Shown here: in pieces, positions 56,184 to 64,000 of the stretch
Layout of the letters: each line of letters starts with the position of its first letter
How positions within the stretch are numbered: position 1 is the stretch's first letter
From: Bacillus sp. FJAT-45350
GTDB taxonomy: Bacteria; Bacillota; Bacilli; Bacillales; NISU01
DNA: 64,000 nt
Direction of reading: 5' to 3'
NCBI RefSeq assembly: GCF_002335805.1
Contig: NZ_NISU01000001.1
Span: forward strand, 1,620,079 to 1,684,078
Position numbers and translations under genes: made by a program
The notes under the pieces: generated by a model
Told to the model about the DNA's origin: nothing
Databases searched by the model: none
The model's input: the letters and a program-made list of their open reading frames with translations, nothing else

Positions 56184-56393
56184 ATGCAAAACAACAACAG
56201 TAACAACTCAAATCAATTAGTGGTACCTGGAGTTCAGCAAGCACTAGACCAAATGAAGTATGAAATTGCACAGGAATTTAACGTACAGTTAGGTCCTGAT
56301 GCTACTTCAAGAGCAAATGGTTCTGTAGGTGGCGAAATTACGAAGCGTCTTGTTCAAATGGCTGAACAGCAAATGAACGGCACTATTCAATAG
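56184..56393 (+). CDS. Alpha/beta-type small acid-soluble spore protein, copy 1
   Basis: 69-residue DNA-binding protein that coats spore DNA and protects it from UV and chemicals. The hallmarks are [21 protein letters not shown] with the germination-protease site region (E-I/A), then [30 protein letters not shown] long N-terminal Asn/Ser-rich tail is usual. The SD site AAAGGAGG is perfect. The protein is identical to that encoded at 56780, and the upstream regions are also very similar, indicating a recent tandem duplication. Expected to be expressed in the forespore, but I could not fix a sigma-G promoter by eye. Confidence 0.95.
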   Translation: MQNNNSNNSNQLVVPGVQQALDQMKYEIAQEFNVQLGPDATSRANGSVGGEITKRLVQMAEQQMNGTIQ

Positions 56394-56424
56394 TTCTTCT
56401 TAAGAATTTAATATTTGGCTTTTT

Positions 56425-56452
56425 GAAGCAGGCATTTGCCTGCTTCTTTTTT
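56425..56452 (+). terminator. Terminator of SASP copy 1
   Basis: GAAGCAGGC pairs with GCCTGCTTC across a 4-base loop, followed by six T. Confidence 0.92.
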
Positions 56453-56580
56453 CGTTTAGGATTTACTTTCATTTTTAGATGTAAAATTTTTTAAATAATA
56501 TTGTTTAGGACAAGTTTTGATTTGGGTACGTCATTTATACAACAAGCAACTGCGCTTGATTATATAGATAGACAGAGTTT

Positions 56581-56612
56581 TGTGAGATTGAAATAATCGT
56601 TTCAATTTCACA
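56581..56612. repeat. Extra hairpin unique to the second SASP unit
   Basis: TGTGAGATTGAAA pairs with TTTCAATTTCACA (one wobble) across a 6-base loop. The corresponding place in the first unit lacks it, so it is an insertion or was lost there. The gap 56394-56779 otherwise holds the terminator of copy 1 and the C-rich hairpin. Confidence 0.6.
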
Positions 56613-56622
56613 ACGTAATTCT

Positions 56623-56668
56623 CCTCGTGTGATTGGCTGTTCCCCCTCCCGATCCCATGAGGTTTTTT
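56623..56668 (+). ncRNA. C-rich-loop hairpin upstream of the second SASP gene
   Basis: CCTCGTGTGAT pairs with ATCCCATGAGG using wobbles, enclosing TGTTCCCCCTCCC, then six T. Stem bases differ from the copy at 56049 while pairing and loop persist, which points to a conserved RNA structure. Confidence 0.45.
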
Positions 56669-56779
56669 ACTGTCTTAATGATTCTAACAAAATTCCACCA
56701 TTTTCTAATGAAAAAACCTACATAAAAAGCGAAAAAAAGCGCAGATTAACTAATGAATCATACAAAGGAGGTCATTTAG

Positions 56780-56989
56780 ATGCAAAATAACAACAGTAAC
56801 AACTCAAATCAATTAGTGGTACCTGGAGTTCAACAAGCACTAGACCAAATGAAGTATGAAATTGCACAGGAATTTAACGTACAGTTAGGTCCTGACGCTA
56901 CTTCAAGAGCAAATGGTTCTGTAGGTGGCGAAATCACGAAGCGCCTTGTTCAAATGGCTGAGCAACAAATGAACGGCACGATTCAATAA
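56780..56989 (+). CDS. Alpha/beta-type small acid-soluble spore protein, copy 2
   Basis: Encodes exactly the same 69 residues as the gene at 56184; the coding sequences differ only at a few silent positions. The ribosome site, the 30 bases upstream and the downstream terminator are also conserved. Two adjacent identical copies would raise the dose of DNA-coating protein in the forespore. Either gene conversion or recent duplication explains the identity. Confidence 0.95.
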   Translation: MQNNNSNNSNQLVVPGVQQALDQMKYEIAQEFNVQLGPDATSRANGSVGGEITKRLVQMAEQQMNGTIQ

Positions 56990-57040
56990 TAACCAACTTA
57001 CCCAACTTCCAATTTCAATCAATTTAATATTTGGCTTTTT

Positions 57041-57069
57041 GAAGCAGGCGATTGCCTGCTTCTTTTTTT
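57041..57069 (+). terminator. Terminator of SASP copy 2
   Basis: The same GAAGCAGGC/GCCTGCTTC stem as copy 1, followed by seven T. Confidence 0.92.
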
Positions 57070-57153
57070 AGTAGAACAAAAACCGAAAAGCGTTCTTTTG
57101 TTTAAGCTTTCACTTATCGACAGCTTAAGTATTTTTAAATTTTCTAAGCCATT

Positions 57154-57188
57154 AAAAAATCCAGTGACAAGAGAAACTTGCCACTGGA
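57154..57188 (-). terminator. Terminator of the LysM/SleB hydrolase gene
   Basis: TCCAGTGACAAG pairs with CTTGCCACTGGA (one mismatch), with a T-run on the minus strand. Confidence 0.75.
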
Positions 57189-57203
57189 ATTATATGCTCA
57201 TCA

Positions 57204-58352
57204 TTAATGCGCAAACACATGGTTTTCAATAACAACTGAGACCGTTCGACTTCTTACCCATTGGTCGTTTGTTTTGGCTGGATTGTAGAAGTAAAGAGAA
57301 CCATTAGTAGGGTCTTCTCCGTTTAAGGCTCGTCTAGCTGCCTCTCTGTTATTTCTATCAGGAACTGATGAGTGAATGATGCCACTACCTGCTGGACTAA
57401 ATTGATAATGATCGTGGCTTTTTTCGAATATAACCCCTCTTATCGTATTAGGAAAGTCACGATGGTTCATTCGATTTAGGATTACTGCTCCTACTGCAAT
57501 TTGTCCTCTAAGGGACTCTCCTCTAGCTTCTGCGTGAATCATTTTTGCTAGCCATTCAACTTCTTCTTCGCTTATTCCTGTTGCTGTACGTTGTGCTGTA
57601 CCTGGAATTAATAAAGTTTGTCCAATTAATATGTTTGAAGAAGAGAGATTATTAGCGCTCATAAGAGCATTGACAGTTGTACCATATTTATTGGCAATTT
57701 GTGATAAGGTGTCTCCTGCAACGACTCGGTAATGTGATGTTTGACTGTGAGTAGTCCCAGTGCGTTGTTGAGGAGACAATTGCAGTACCTGTCCAACATG
57801 TATCATATCTGAAGTGAGATTGTTCATTCTTTTAATATTTGCTACCGTTGTTCCATGTCGATTCGCTATTAGGAAAAGAGTATCACCTTGCCGGACTCTG
57901 TAAGAACTTGTAGTTCTTTGAGTATCGCCTTGAATTCTCAACGACTGACCTACATATAATGTATCACCAGTTAAATTGTTAATACTTCTTAAATGCTCTA
58001 CTGATGTACCAAATCGATTGGCTAAAATCCATAATGTATCACCTGAAGAAACTATGTACGTATTTTGTACTGCTTGTTGTTTTGTACGTGGTTCAGCGGC
58101 ATGTGTTTTAGATTCTGTATTTACAAAAGCTAATGAAGTGACTAACACTGTACCTGCCATAACCTTTGCACCAAGCAATTTAAAGTTTGGAAATTTCTCA
58201 TCAATATAATTCTTGGCTTTTGTCTCAATAGATTGTGCATCTTCTTTTATTTCCTCAAATTCTGTAGCAAATTCAACCGAATGGGTATCTAAAAATAAAA
58301 TGATTTCATATCCATCATGTAATTTCTCTAGTTTATAGTGAGTAAAATTCAT
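57204..58352 (-). CDS. LysM-containing cell-wall/spore-cortex hydrolase, SleB domain, 382 aa
   Basis: Peptidoglycan hydrolase related to Bacillus YkvT and SleB/CwlJ. Layout: a 55-residue charged N-terminal part, a hydrophobic segment (LLGAKVMAGTVLVTSLAFVNT, about 59-79) ending in THAAEP, which looks like an internal signal or anchor, then three LysM domains (about 95-140, 147-192 and 207-255) each with a GDTL core, and a C-terminal hydrolase domain with LAKMIHAEARGESLRGQIAVGAVILNR and SLYFYNPAK. The start at 58352 follows AAGGGGTGG; an earlier in-frame start lacks one. The N-terminal part before the hydrophobic segment is unusual for a secreted hydrolase. Confidence 0.85.
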   Translation of the reverse strand: MNFTHYKLEKLHDGYEIILFLDTHSVEFATEFEEIKEDAQSIETKAKNYIDEKFPNFKLLGAKVMAGTVLVTSLAFVNTESKTHAAEPRTKQQAVQNTYIVSSGDTLWILANRFGTSVEHLRSINNLTGDTLYVGQSLRIQGDTQRTTSSYRVRQGDTLFLIANRHGTTVANIKRMNNLTSDMIHVGQVLQLSPQQRTGTTHSQTSHYRVVAGDTLSQIANKYGTTVNALMSANNLSSSNILIGQTLLIPGTAQRTATGISEEEVEWLAKMIHAEARGESLRGQIAVGAVILNRMNHRDFPNTIRGVIFEKSHDHYQFSPAGSGIIHSSVPDRNNREAARRALNGEDPTNGSLYFYNPAKTNDQWVRSRTVSVVIENHVFAH

Positions 58353-58439
58353 CTTTATATCCACCCCTTCCTGCCCTATTGTTTCCAAACTTCTTAATTT
58401 TGATAAAAATTTGTGTATCGGATGATATAAGAGCACGAC

Positions 58440-58470
58440 AAAAAGCACAGTGGAAAATTTCCACTGTGCA
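58440..58470 (-). terminator. Terminator of the gpx-ohrR operon
   Basis: GCACAGTGGAAA pairs perfectly with TTTCCACTGTGC, with a T-run on the minus strand. Confidence 0.88.
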
Positions 58471-58480
58471 CTTAAAGCGA

Positions 58481-58924
58481 TTATTTAGTAATTTGTTGCA
58501 CCTGTATAAGCATTTCTTGCAGTCGACTCTGTAGCGTATGAACGTCTGTCCCATCAGTAGTTGCTTTTTTCATTAAGAGTTCTGGAATATTGCATGCAGA
58601 CTCTCTTAACTTCTCACCTTTACTTGTAAGAGACACTATAACAACGCGTTCGTCTGAAGATAAACGCTTGCGTACAATCAGTTCATTCTCCTCCATCCGC
58701 TTTAACATTGGAGTTAGCGTTCCTGAGTCTAAATAAAGCAGTACACCCATTTCTTTTACAGAAATTTCAGAGTGTTCCCATAATACAAGCATAGCTAAAT
58801 ATTGAGGGTAAGTTAGTCCTAACGGTTCAAGTAATGGCTTATATAATTTCGTTATTTCTCTTGAGCAAGCATAGATAGTAAAACATAATTGATTCTCTAG
58901 CTTTAATATTTCTTCAGAGTTCAA
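58481..58924 (-). CDS. ohrR: Organic peroxide sensor OhrR, MarR family, 147 aa
   Basis: Redox-sensing repressor. The reactive Cys sits in LENQLCFTIYACSREITKLYKPLL (Cys14), with the family's flanking pattern, and a second Cys at 20. The winged helix motif is ISVKEMGVLLYLDSGTLTPMLKRMEENELIVRKR, then DERVV. It matches Bacillus OhrR closely. It starts with TTG eight bases after GGAGG, which overlaps the end of the gpx gene, so translation is linked. It is encoded after a glutathione peroxidase rather than beside an ohrA gene, suggesting that this peroxidase is its target here. A palindromic operator lies ahead of the operon. Confidence 0.9.
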   Translation of the reverse strand: MNSEEILKLENQLCFTIYACSREITKLYKPLLEPLGLTYPQYLAMLVLWEHSEISVKEMGVLLYLDSGTLTPMLKRMEENELIVRKRLSSDERVVIVSLTSKGEKLRESACNIPELLMKKATTDGTDVHTLQSRLQEMLIQVQQITK

Positions 58925-58927
58925 TGG

Positions 58928-59407
58928 TTACGCCTCCAGTAAACCTTTTATATCCGATTCAATTTTACCTGGTTTCGTTGCAGGTGCATATCGCTTTATA
59001 ACGTTTCCCTTTTTATCGACTAAAAATTTAGTGAAATTCCATTTGATTTCTGATGAAAATAGTCCCTTTTTTTCTTTTGTTAGATGCTTAAAAAGAGGAT
59101 GAGCATTAGGTCCCTTTACTTCACTCTTTTTAAAAAGCGGAAATGTAACACCAAAGTTCAGCTCACAAACTTGTGAAACCTCTTCATCTGTCCCAGGTTC
59201 TTGATTCAGAAACTGATTGCTAGGGAAACCTAGTACAACAAAGCCAATTTCTCCATATTCCTCATAGAGTTTCTGTAGTTCTTTAAATTGAGGAGCCAAT
59301 CCACACTTGGTTGCTGTATTAACAATTAACATTACCTTACCTTCATAGTTTGATAAAGACACTTCTTCACCATTAATCTTTTCTACTGTAAATTGATGTA
59401 CTGACAT
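58928..59407 (-). CDS. bsaA: Glutathione peroxidase-family thiol peroxidase (BsaA-like), 159 aa
   Basis: Reduces peroxides, probably with thioredoxin as reductant in this type of organism. The catalytic Cys is in NTATKCGLAPQFKELQ (residue about 36, Cys rather than selenocysteine), the Gln in LGFPSNQFLNQEPG and the Trp in IKWNFTKFLVD complete the set. The start at 59407 has GGGAGG six bases upstream; the longer in-frame start at 59461 lies inside the operator region. First gene of an operon with ohrR, so expected to be induced by organic peroxides. Confidence 0.9.
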   Translation of the reverse strand: MSVHQFTVEKINGEEVSLSNYEGKVMLIVNTATKCGLAPQFKELQKLYEEYGEIGFVVLGFPSNQFLNQEPGTDEEVSQVCELNFGVTFPLFKKSEVKGPNAHPLFKHLTKEKKGLFSSEIKWNFTKFLVDKKGNVIKRYAPATKPGKIESDIKGLLEA

Positions 59408-59443
59408 ACGAATACCTCCCTGGATAAAATAACTGATTGTGGT

Positions 59444-59471
59444 TAATTTAATTGTGCGCAATTTAATTATA
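59444..59471 (-). promoter_or_regulatory. OhrR-type operator overlapping a -10 box
   Basis: A near-palindrome TAATTTAATTG-TGCG-CAATTTAATTA spans 59444-59469, close to the AT-rich inverted repeats known for OhrR. The minus strand has TATAAT at 59471-59466, so bound repressor would cover the -10 box. Confidence 0.65.
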
Positions 59472-59524
59472 GTGAAAGTATATATTGCATCTAATTTATT
59501 TACAAGTAGAATACCTTATATTTT

Positions 59525-59562
59525 AAAAAAATCCCTCCACTCAAAATTTGTGAAAGGGATTT
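59525..59562 (-). terminator. Terminator of brnQ
   Basis: AAATCCCT pairs with AGGGATTT across an 18-base loop, followed by T on the minus strand. Confidence 0.6.
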
Positions 59563-59573
59563 CATATAACATA

Positions 59574-60875
59574 TTATTTTTTTTCACCAATGAAATAGCC
59601 AATAATACCGCCGATAACTGCTGGTACTAGCCAGCCTACACCCTCACTGTACAGAGGGATATATCCATATAAATCATGTAAAAATGTAATTTCAATACTA
59701 GCTATTGCTAATCCATCAACTATACTGACAATTGCTGCTCCAATAATAGCTCCGATATAAACGTTTGAATGAATTATTTTATCAATAAAGGAAAGAAGTA
59801 TTAGCACCATTGCTATTGGATAAATAGCAATGAGAATTGGTAAAGAAAAAGCAATTAATTGGGAAAGACCCATATTTGCCATCGTTAAACTGAATAAGCA
59901 TAAAATCGCGATTACAACTCGATAGGACAAACTTGGCATAAGTTTAACAAAATACTCTCCACAAGCTGAAACTAAGCCAATCGATGTTGTCAAACAAGCA
60001 AATGTAATAACTAACCCTAAAATAATCGCACCAGTTGAACCAAATAAAGCAGATGCAACTCCAGATAGAATAGCTCCACCGTTATCTAAGTATCCTATAC
60101 TTGCTACACTACTTGCCCCTAGGTAAGCAAGGACAAGGTAAACAATAGACAAACCTAATCCCGCTATCAAACCAGCTTTTATAGTCGCTACTGCAATCGC
60201 TTTCTTTTCCGTGATGCCTTGTTCAGTTATTCTAGAAATAACAACGATTCCAAATACTAAGGCAGCAATCGTATCCATCGTTAAATACCCTTCAAGAAAC
60301 CCTTTAAATAGCGGTGCAGACTGATACGCATCAAGTGCATGAGGGATTTCACCCATCGGTGTTAAAAATCCTTTTACAGCAAAAATCGCAATTAAAATTA
60401 ATAAAATCGGGGTAAGTACCTTACCAATCCGTCCAACTAGCTTGGCTGGATTTAGAGCTAACATGTATGTAATTCCAAAAAATATAACCGTGTAAATAAA
60501 TAAAGTTAAACCAGAATCAAGCAATCCCTCAGACAAAAAAGGTACAACTCCTATTTCGTATGCTACTGTACTCGTCCTAGGAATTCCAAAAAACGGGCCT
60601 ATTGCTAAGTAAACTGTTAATGTAAAAGCAACAGCAAACAATGGATTGACCTTAGATGCTAGTGTTTGTAGATCTCCCCCTGTTCTAGCAATGGCTATGA
60701 CTGCAAGAACGGGTAACCCTACACCAGTAGTTAAAAATCCAACCGTTGCCATCCACACATTCACACCTGCAGCTTGCCCCATCGCTGGGGGAAAAATTAA
60801 ATTTCCTGCCCCAAGAAACAGTGCAAACATCATTAAACCAATGGCTATGTTTTCCTTTGTTGACATCTCTCTCAT
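59574..60875 (-). CDS. brnQ: Branched-chain amino acid transporter BrnQ, 433 aa
   Basis: Sodium-coupled carrier for leucine, isoleucine and valine with about 12 spans. Family signatures: FLGAGNLIFPPAMGQAAGVN near the N-terminus, IARTGGDLQTLASKVNPLFA, FFGIPRTSTVAYEIGVVPF and LVSACGEYFVKLMPSLSYR. The ATG at 60875 has GGAGG six bases upstream. It is a single gene with a weak hairpin terminator; no regulator is adjacent. Length is normal for the family. Confidence 0.92.
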   Translation of the reverse strand: MREMSTKENIAIGLMMFALFLGAGNLIFPPAMGQAAGVNVWMATVGFLTTGVGLPVLAVIAIARTGGDLQTLASKVNPLFAVAFTLTVYLAIGPFFGIPRTSTVAYEIGVVPFLSEGLLDSGLTLFIYTVIFFGITYMLALNPAKLVGRIGKVLTPILLILIAIFAVKGFLTPMGEIPHALDAYQSAPLFKGFLEGYLTMDTIAALVFGIVVISRITEQGITEKKAIAVATIKAGLIAGLGLSIVYLVLAYLGASSVASIGYLDNGGAILSGVASALFGSTGAIILGLVITFACLTTSIGLVSACGEYFVKLMPSLSYRVVIAILCLFSLTMANMGLSQLIAFSLPILIAIYPIAMVLILLSFIDKIIHSNVYIGAIIGAAIVSIVDGLAIASIEITFLHDLYGYIPLYSEGVGWLVPAVIGGIIGYFIGEKK

Positions 60876-61030
60876 GATAATCCTCCATTATTACCTTCTA
60901 ATTCTATAGCTTTTTTATACTATCATAATTTTTAAAAAATTATATCAAGATATAAAAAGTCTATATATTTTGGTAATTCTGTCTTTTGTCGTTCATCTAA
61001 TAAGTATAAAGAACATCCCTTTAAAGAGAG

Positions 61031-61062
61031 AGGCCACTGAAAAGTGTGGTTTTCAGTGGCCT
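61031..61062 (+). terminator. Hairpin of the AGGCCACTGAAAA type
   Basis: AGGCCACTGAAAA pairs perfectly with TTTTCAGTGGCCT. No long T-run follows; it belongs to the same hairpin group as those at 27.5 and 42.8 kb. The 436-base gap 60876-61311 holds this and a decayed coding remnant. Confidence 0.55.
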
Positions 61063-61069
61063 GATGAAG

Positions 61070-61311
61070 ATTCCTATTAGTACAACTATATTTAAATAGC
61101 CTTCTAAGTCAAGTAATTCAATGTCTTCCACTGTTGGACCCTCTACTGTAATTTCCTTTTTAGCGAAGCTAATACTAGTCCTAGTTCGATCTCTTGCAGA
61201 ACATGTACATTTGTTGTGGCTCTTTGTTCAAGTTTACTTGCCAATTCTTTAAAGCTAACTAATCCTGATACTGGGAAATCGAACTTTTTAATACCAAGTA
61301 CAAGTGTATCA
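61070..61311 (-). pseudogene. Frameshifted coding remnant of unknown origin
   Basis: On the minus strand one frame encodes SNDTLVLGIKKFDFPVSGLV, continuing SFKELASKLEQRATTNVHVLQEIELG; a second frame then continues SFAKKEITVEGPTVEDIELL, DLEGYLNIVVLI. The switch falls around 61160-61170, near a run of A. Both ends are missing. The coding quality on both sides suggests one gene broken by a frameshift and deletions. I cannot name the family. Confidence 0.45.
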
Positions 61312-62997
61312 TTACTTCTTTATGTGATAAACAATTGACTCATAGGGACGTAACTTTATTTCCTTTGCCATCTGGCTAGAGTCGGTGTAGTTTGATAATA
61401 AGATTGATCCACTCTTAATAATTGATACTAAGTCAACTGGTAATTCAAACATCGTCCCAATTCCAAAGAAATTATTAACAACTAGAAGAAGCTCTTCTTC
61501 ATATGTTCTAGTATAAGCAAAAATTTGGTCGTGTTCTTTTAGTAAGAGCTTATAATCACCATGAGTGACTAATGGTAAATCCTTACGAAGCTGATTTAAC
61601 TTTTTGTAATGATAAAAGATTGAATCTTGGTCATTTAATGCAGCCTCCGCATTAACTTCCGGGTAGTTACTAGCAACATTAATCCACGGTGTTCCTGTTG
61701 TAAAACCCGCTTGTGGTGAATTGTCCCATTGTACTGGTGTTCTAGAATTGTCACGGGATTTACGTTTGATAATCTCCATAATTTCTTCTTCTGGAATATC
61801 TTTTTCTTTCATGATGTTATAGTAATTTAATGTTTCAACATCACGATATTCAGAGATGTGATCGAACTTAGGGTCAGTCATTCCAAACTCTTCCCCTTGA
61901 TAAATATAAGGAGTTCCTTGCATCATATGAATCGTTGTTGCTAACATTTTCGCAGATTCTTTGTGGAAAGTTTGGTCGTTTCCATAACGAGTAACAACTC
62001 TTGGTTGGTCATGGTTACACCAGAATAGTGCGTTCCATCCGCCACCTTTATGCATTTCTACTTGCCATGTTGATAGGATGTCCTTTAATGATTGGAAATC
62101 AACCTCACCGATTGCCCATTTTTCACCATTAGGATAGTCAACCTTTAAATGATGAAAGTTGAAAGTCATACTTAGTTCATTGTTTTCTGGGTTTGTATAC
62201 TGGATACAATGATCGATCGTTGTAGAAGACATTTCTCCTACTGTCATTACATCATACTTTGAGAACACTTCTTGATTCAATTCCTTCATAAATTCATGAA
62301 CTCTAGGACCATCTGTGTAAAATTTTCGTCCATCACCAGGGGCTACTGAGCCATCATCATTAGGAAACTGCTGGTCTTTTGAGATAAGGTTGATTACATC
62401 AAGGCGGAATCCGTTAACACCTTTATTGAACCAAAAGTGCATCATATCATATACCTTTTGTCTAACCTCATCGTTTTCCCAATTTAAATCTGCTTGTGTT
62501 ACATCAAATAAATGAAGATAATATTGCTCTGTTTTCTCATCATACTTCCAAGCTGAACCACCAAATTTAGAAATCCAGTTAGAAGGCTCCTTACCATCTA
62601 CTGGGTCCTTCCAGATGTAAAAGTCACGATATGGGTTGTTTTTCGATTCCTTAGACTTAATGAACCACTCATGTTCTGTAGATGTATGATTCACAACGAT
62701 ATCCATAATGACTTTAATGTTACGTTTATGTGCTTCTTCTAGTAGGCGATCAAAATCTTCCATCGTTCCATATTCATCATGTATAGAAAAGTAATCACTA
62801 ATATCATAGCCATTATCTTTTTGTGGTGAGCGATAAATCGGAGTTAACCAAATAACATCAATTCCAAGCTCATGTAAATAATCTAGCTTCTGAATAATTC
62901 CTTGTAGATCTCCTACACCATTCCCTGTCGTATCATTAAAGCTTTTTGGGTAGATTTGATAGACTACTGCATTTCTCCACCATTCCATTTTATTCAC
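61312..62997 (-). CDS. treA: Trehalose-6-phosphate hydrolase (phospho-alpha-1,1-glucosidase)
   Basis: Cleaves imported trehalose 6-phosphate into glucose and glucose 6-phosphate, 561 aa. GH13 motifs: AVVYQIYPKSFNDTTGNGVG, DIVVNHTSTEH, GFRLDVINLISKD (nucleophile Asp), VGEMSSTT (acid/base Glu) and FWCNHDQPR. Length and wording match Bacillus TreA throughout. The GTG at 62997 lies eight bases after GGAG; the GTG at 63006 abuts the site and the ATG at 62988 is 17 bases away. It follows the PTS gene treP on the same strand. No treR is seen within the window. Confidence 0.9.
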   Translation of the reverse strand: MNKMEWWRNAVVYQIYPKSFNDTTGNGVGDLQGIIQKLDYLHELGIDVIWLTPIYRSPQKDNGYDISDYFSIHDEYGTMEDFDRLLEEAHKRNIKVIMDIVVNHTSTEHEWFIKSKESKNNPYRDFYIWKDPVDGKEPSNWISKFGGSAWKYDEKTEQYYLHLFDVTQADLNWENDEVRQKVYDMMHFWFNKGVNGFRLDVINLISKDQQFPNDDGSVAPGDGRKFYTDGPRVHEFMKELNQEVFSKYDVMTVGEMSSTTIDHCIQYTNPENNELSMTFNFHHLKVDYPNGEKWAIGEVDFQSLKDILSTWQVEMHKGGGWNALFWCNHDQPRVVTRYGNDQTFHKESAKMLATTIHMMQGTPYIYQGEEFGMTDPKFDHISEYRDVETLNYYNIMKEKDIPEEEIMEIIKRKSRDNSRTPVQWDNSPQAGFTTGTPWINVASNYPEVNAEAALNDQDSIFYHYKKLNQLRKDLPLVTHGDYKLLLKEHDQIFAYTRTYEEELLLVVNNFFGIGTMFELPVDLVSIIKSGSILLSNYTDSSQMAKEIKLRPYESIVYHIKK

Positions 62998-63160
62998 GTA
63001 TATCACTCCGGAATTTTAAGTCTAAATTTTTAGAAAAGAGTTTGTCTCAGTACTAGTTTCGCTCCTCATGGTTCTACGAGCAACCTACTAATAGTAAGAC
63101 TTCAAAAGAAGATTGTCTCAAAAGTAAATAACAACATTTGGACAACCCTTTTCATGTTCA

Positions 63161-64000
63161 CTATGCTTGCTTTTTAATTTTTGCAACTGTATATGTCAGT
63201 ACAAATGGGACTATAATTGCAATTAACATACCGAAAAAGAACGGTAGCCATTTGTCAGGTACTATTGAGAATATACCTGGTAGTCCACCTACACCAATAG
63301 ACATTGCTAATACTTTATTTACTGTAATCACAACAGCGGCAATTGCTGAACCAATAATTGCACATATAAACGGGTATTTAAATCTCAAATTGACCCCGAA
63401 CATTGCTGGTTCAGTAATCCCTAGATAAGCTGACACGGATGAAGTGAAAGACAACCCTTTCAATTTCTCATCCTTCGTAGCGAACATCATCGCAAGGGCA
63501 GCAGAACCTTGTGCTATATTTGATAATGCTAAGATTGGCCATAAAAATGTTGCTCCGGTTGTTCCAATTAACTGAATATCGACTGCTAGGAATGTATGAT
63601 GCATCCCTGTAATAACTAAGGGCGCATAAATTGCTCCATATAATAAACCGCCTAATGCTGCAAAATTATCAAAAATACCAACAAATAAAGCTGTTATACC
63701 ATTACCAATTGCAAATGTAACAGGTCCAATCACGATAAATGATAAGAAACCAGTAACTAATAAAGCAATAGGGGCAACGAGCAATAATTGAAATGCATCA
63801 GGTATCCGCTTACGTAAGAAAATCTCTAATTTTGCTAAGATATACGCTGCAAATAAAATCGGTAAAACTTGTCCTTGATAACCGATCATGGCAATATCTA
63901 AACCAAATAAGTTCCAATAAGGCACTTCTCCCGCTTCTTTCGCAGCACCATAAGCCCAAGCATTTAATAAATCTGGATGAACTAACATAAGACCTAATAC
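63161..64000 (-). CDS. treP: Trehalose PTS permease EIIBC, C-terminal part (runs off right edge)
   Basis: The visible 280 residues are the C-terminal part of a PTS EIIC domain: GYQGQVLPILFAAYILAKLE, RKRIPDAFQLLLVAPIALLVTGF, GMHHTFLAVDIQL, YLGITEPAMFGVNLRFKYPF. These are typical of the sucrose/trehalose branch. The start and the EIIB domain lie beyond base 64000. The downstream treA, 163 bases away, identifies the substrate as trehalose. The frame stays open to the edge, so the residue count and start are unknown. Confidence 0.85.
   Translation of the reverse strand, partial: VLGLMLVHPDLLNAWAYGAAKEAGEVPYWNLFGLDIAMIGYQGQVLPILFAAYILAKLEIFLRKRIPDAFQLLLVAPIALLVTGFLSFIVIGPVTFAIGNGITALFVGIFDNFAALGGLLYGAIYAPLVITGMHHTFLAVDIQLIGTTGATFLWPILALSNIAQGSAALAMMFATKDEKLKGLSFTSSVSAYLGITEPAMFGVNLRFKYPFICAIIGSAIAAVVITVNKVLAMSIGVGGLPGIFSIVPDKWLPFFFGMLIAIIVPFVLTYTVAKIKKQA

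Overview
The window looks like the chromosome of a low-GC, spore-forming member of the Bacillaceae. Two identical alpha/beta-type small acid-soluble spore proteins, a LysM/SleB cortex-lytic-type hydrolase, and close relatives of Bacillus YfmM, YkpA, MtnE/MtnU, OpuA, YhfW, YrhF, OhrR, BrnQ and TreA/TreP all point that way. The ribosome binding sites are strong AAGGAGG types, and intrinsic terminators are common. I see no tRNA, rRNA or CRISPR array.

Bases 1 to about 7.6 kb look like the right part of a mobile island. They hold the tail of one tyrosine recombinase, a complete second recombinase with a Cys-rich C-terminus, and a coiled-coil helper, which is a Tn554/recombinase-in-trio-like arrangement. 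Then come a divergent XRE repressor and PD-(D/E)XK-like protein around a perfect 26-bp palindrome, and an MacB/FtsX-type ABC transporter. Right of this lies topoisomerase III (topB) broken inside its Toprim ATDAGREGE motif, as if the island had entered topB; the rest of topB should lie left of the window.

From 8 to 22 kb is ordinary chromosome: a lipoprotein, two ABC-F ATPases (yfmM, ykpA), an alpha/beta hydrolase, mtnE-mtnU (methionine salvage), a marR-MFS efflux pair next to a decayed SDR gene, a PD-(D/E)XK protein with a zinc ribbon, and a PAS-GGDEF diguanylate cyclase. From 22 to 29 kb is a minus-strand acyl-CoA degradation cluster (3-hydroxyacyl-CoA dehydrogenase, acyl-CoA ligase, TetR regulator, thiolase, enoyl-CoA hydratase) preceded by an orphan TRAP-type binding protein. 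From 29 to 38 kb are recQ with a DUF3900-like partner and two large proteins related to 2-hydroxyacyl-CoA dehydratase and its ATP-driven activase. An opuA glycine betaine importer and an AGCS amino acid symporter follow.

From 42.8 to 49.6 kb is a formate/molybdoenzyme locus: OFA-family transporter, YrhF (DUF2294) and an FdhF-like molybdoenzyme on the minus strand, diverging from fdhD-moaA and a small protein. Two leader-type elements, one ahead of the transporter and one between yrhF and the molybdoenzyme, share a small conserved hairpin followed by an intrinsic terminator. They look like paralogous attenuators of a type I do not recognise.

From 49.6 to 64 kb are gene remnants, yhfW, membrane proteins, a ChbG-type deacetylase, a nitronate monooxygenase, the duplicated SASP genes each preceded by a C-rich-loop hairpin, a LysM/SleB hydrolase, a glutathione peroxidase-ohrR operon, brnQ, and treA with the 3' part of treP, which runs off the right edge. 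A structured repeat of about 67-85 bp occurs four times between genes (11.1, 19.6, 27.4 and 42.7 kb), with compensatory changes in its stems.
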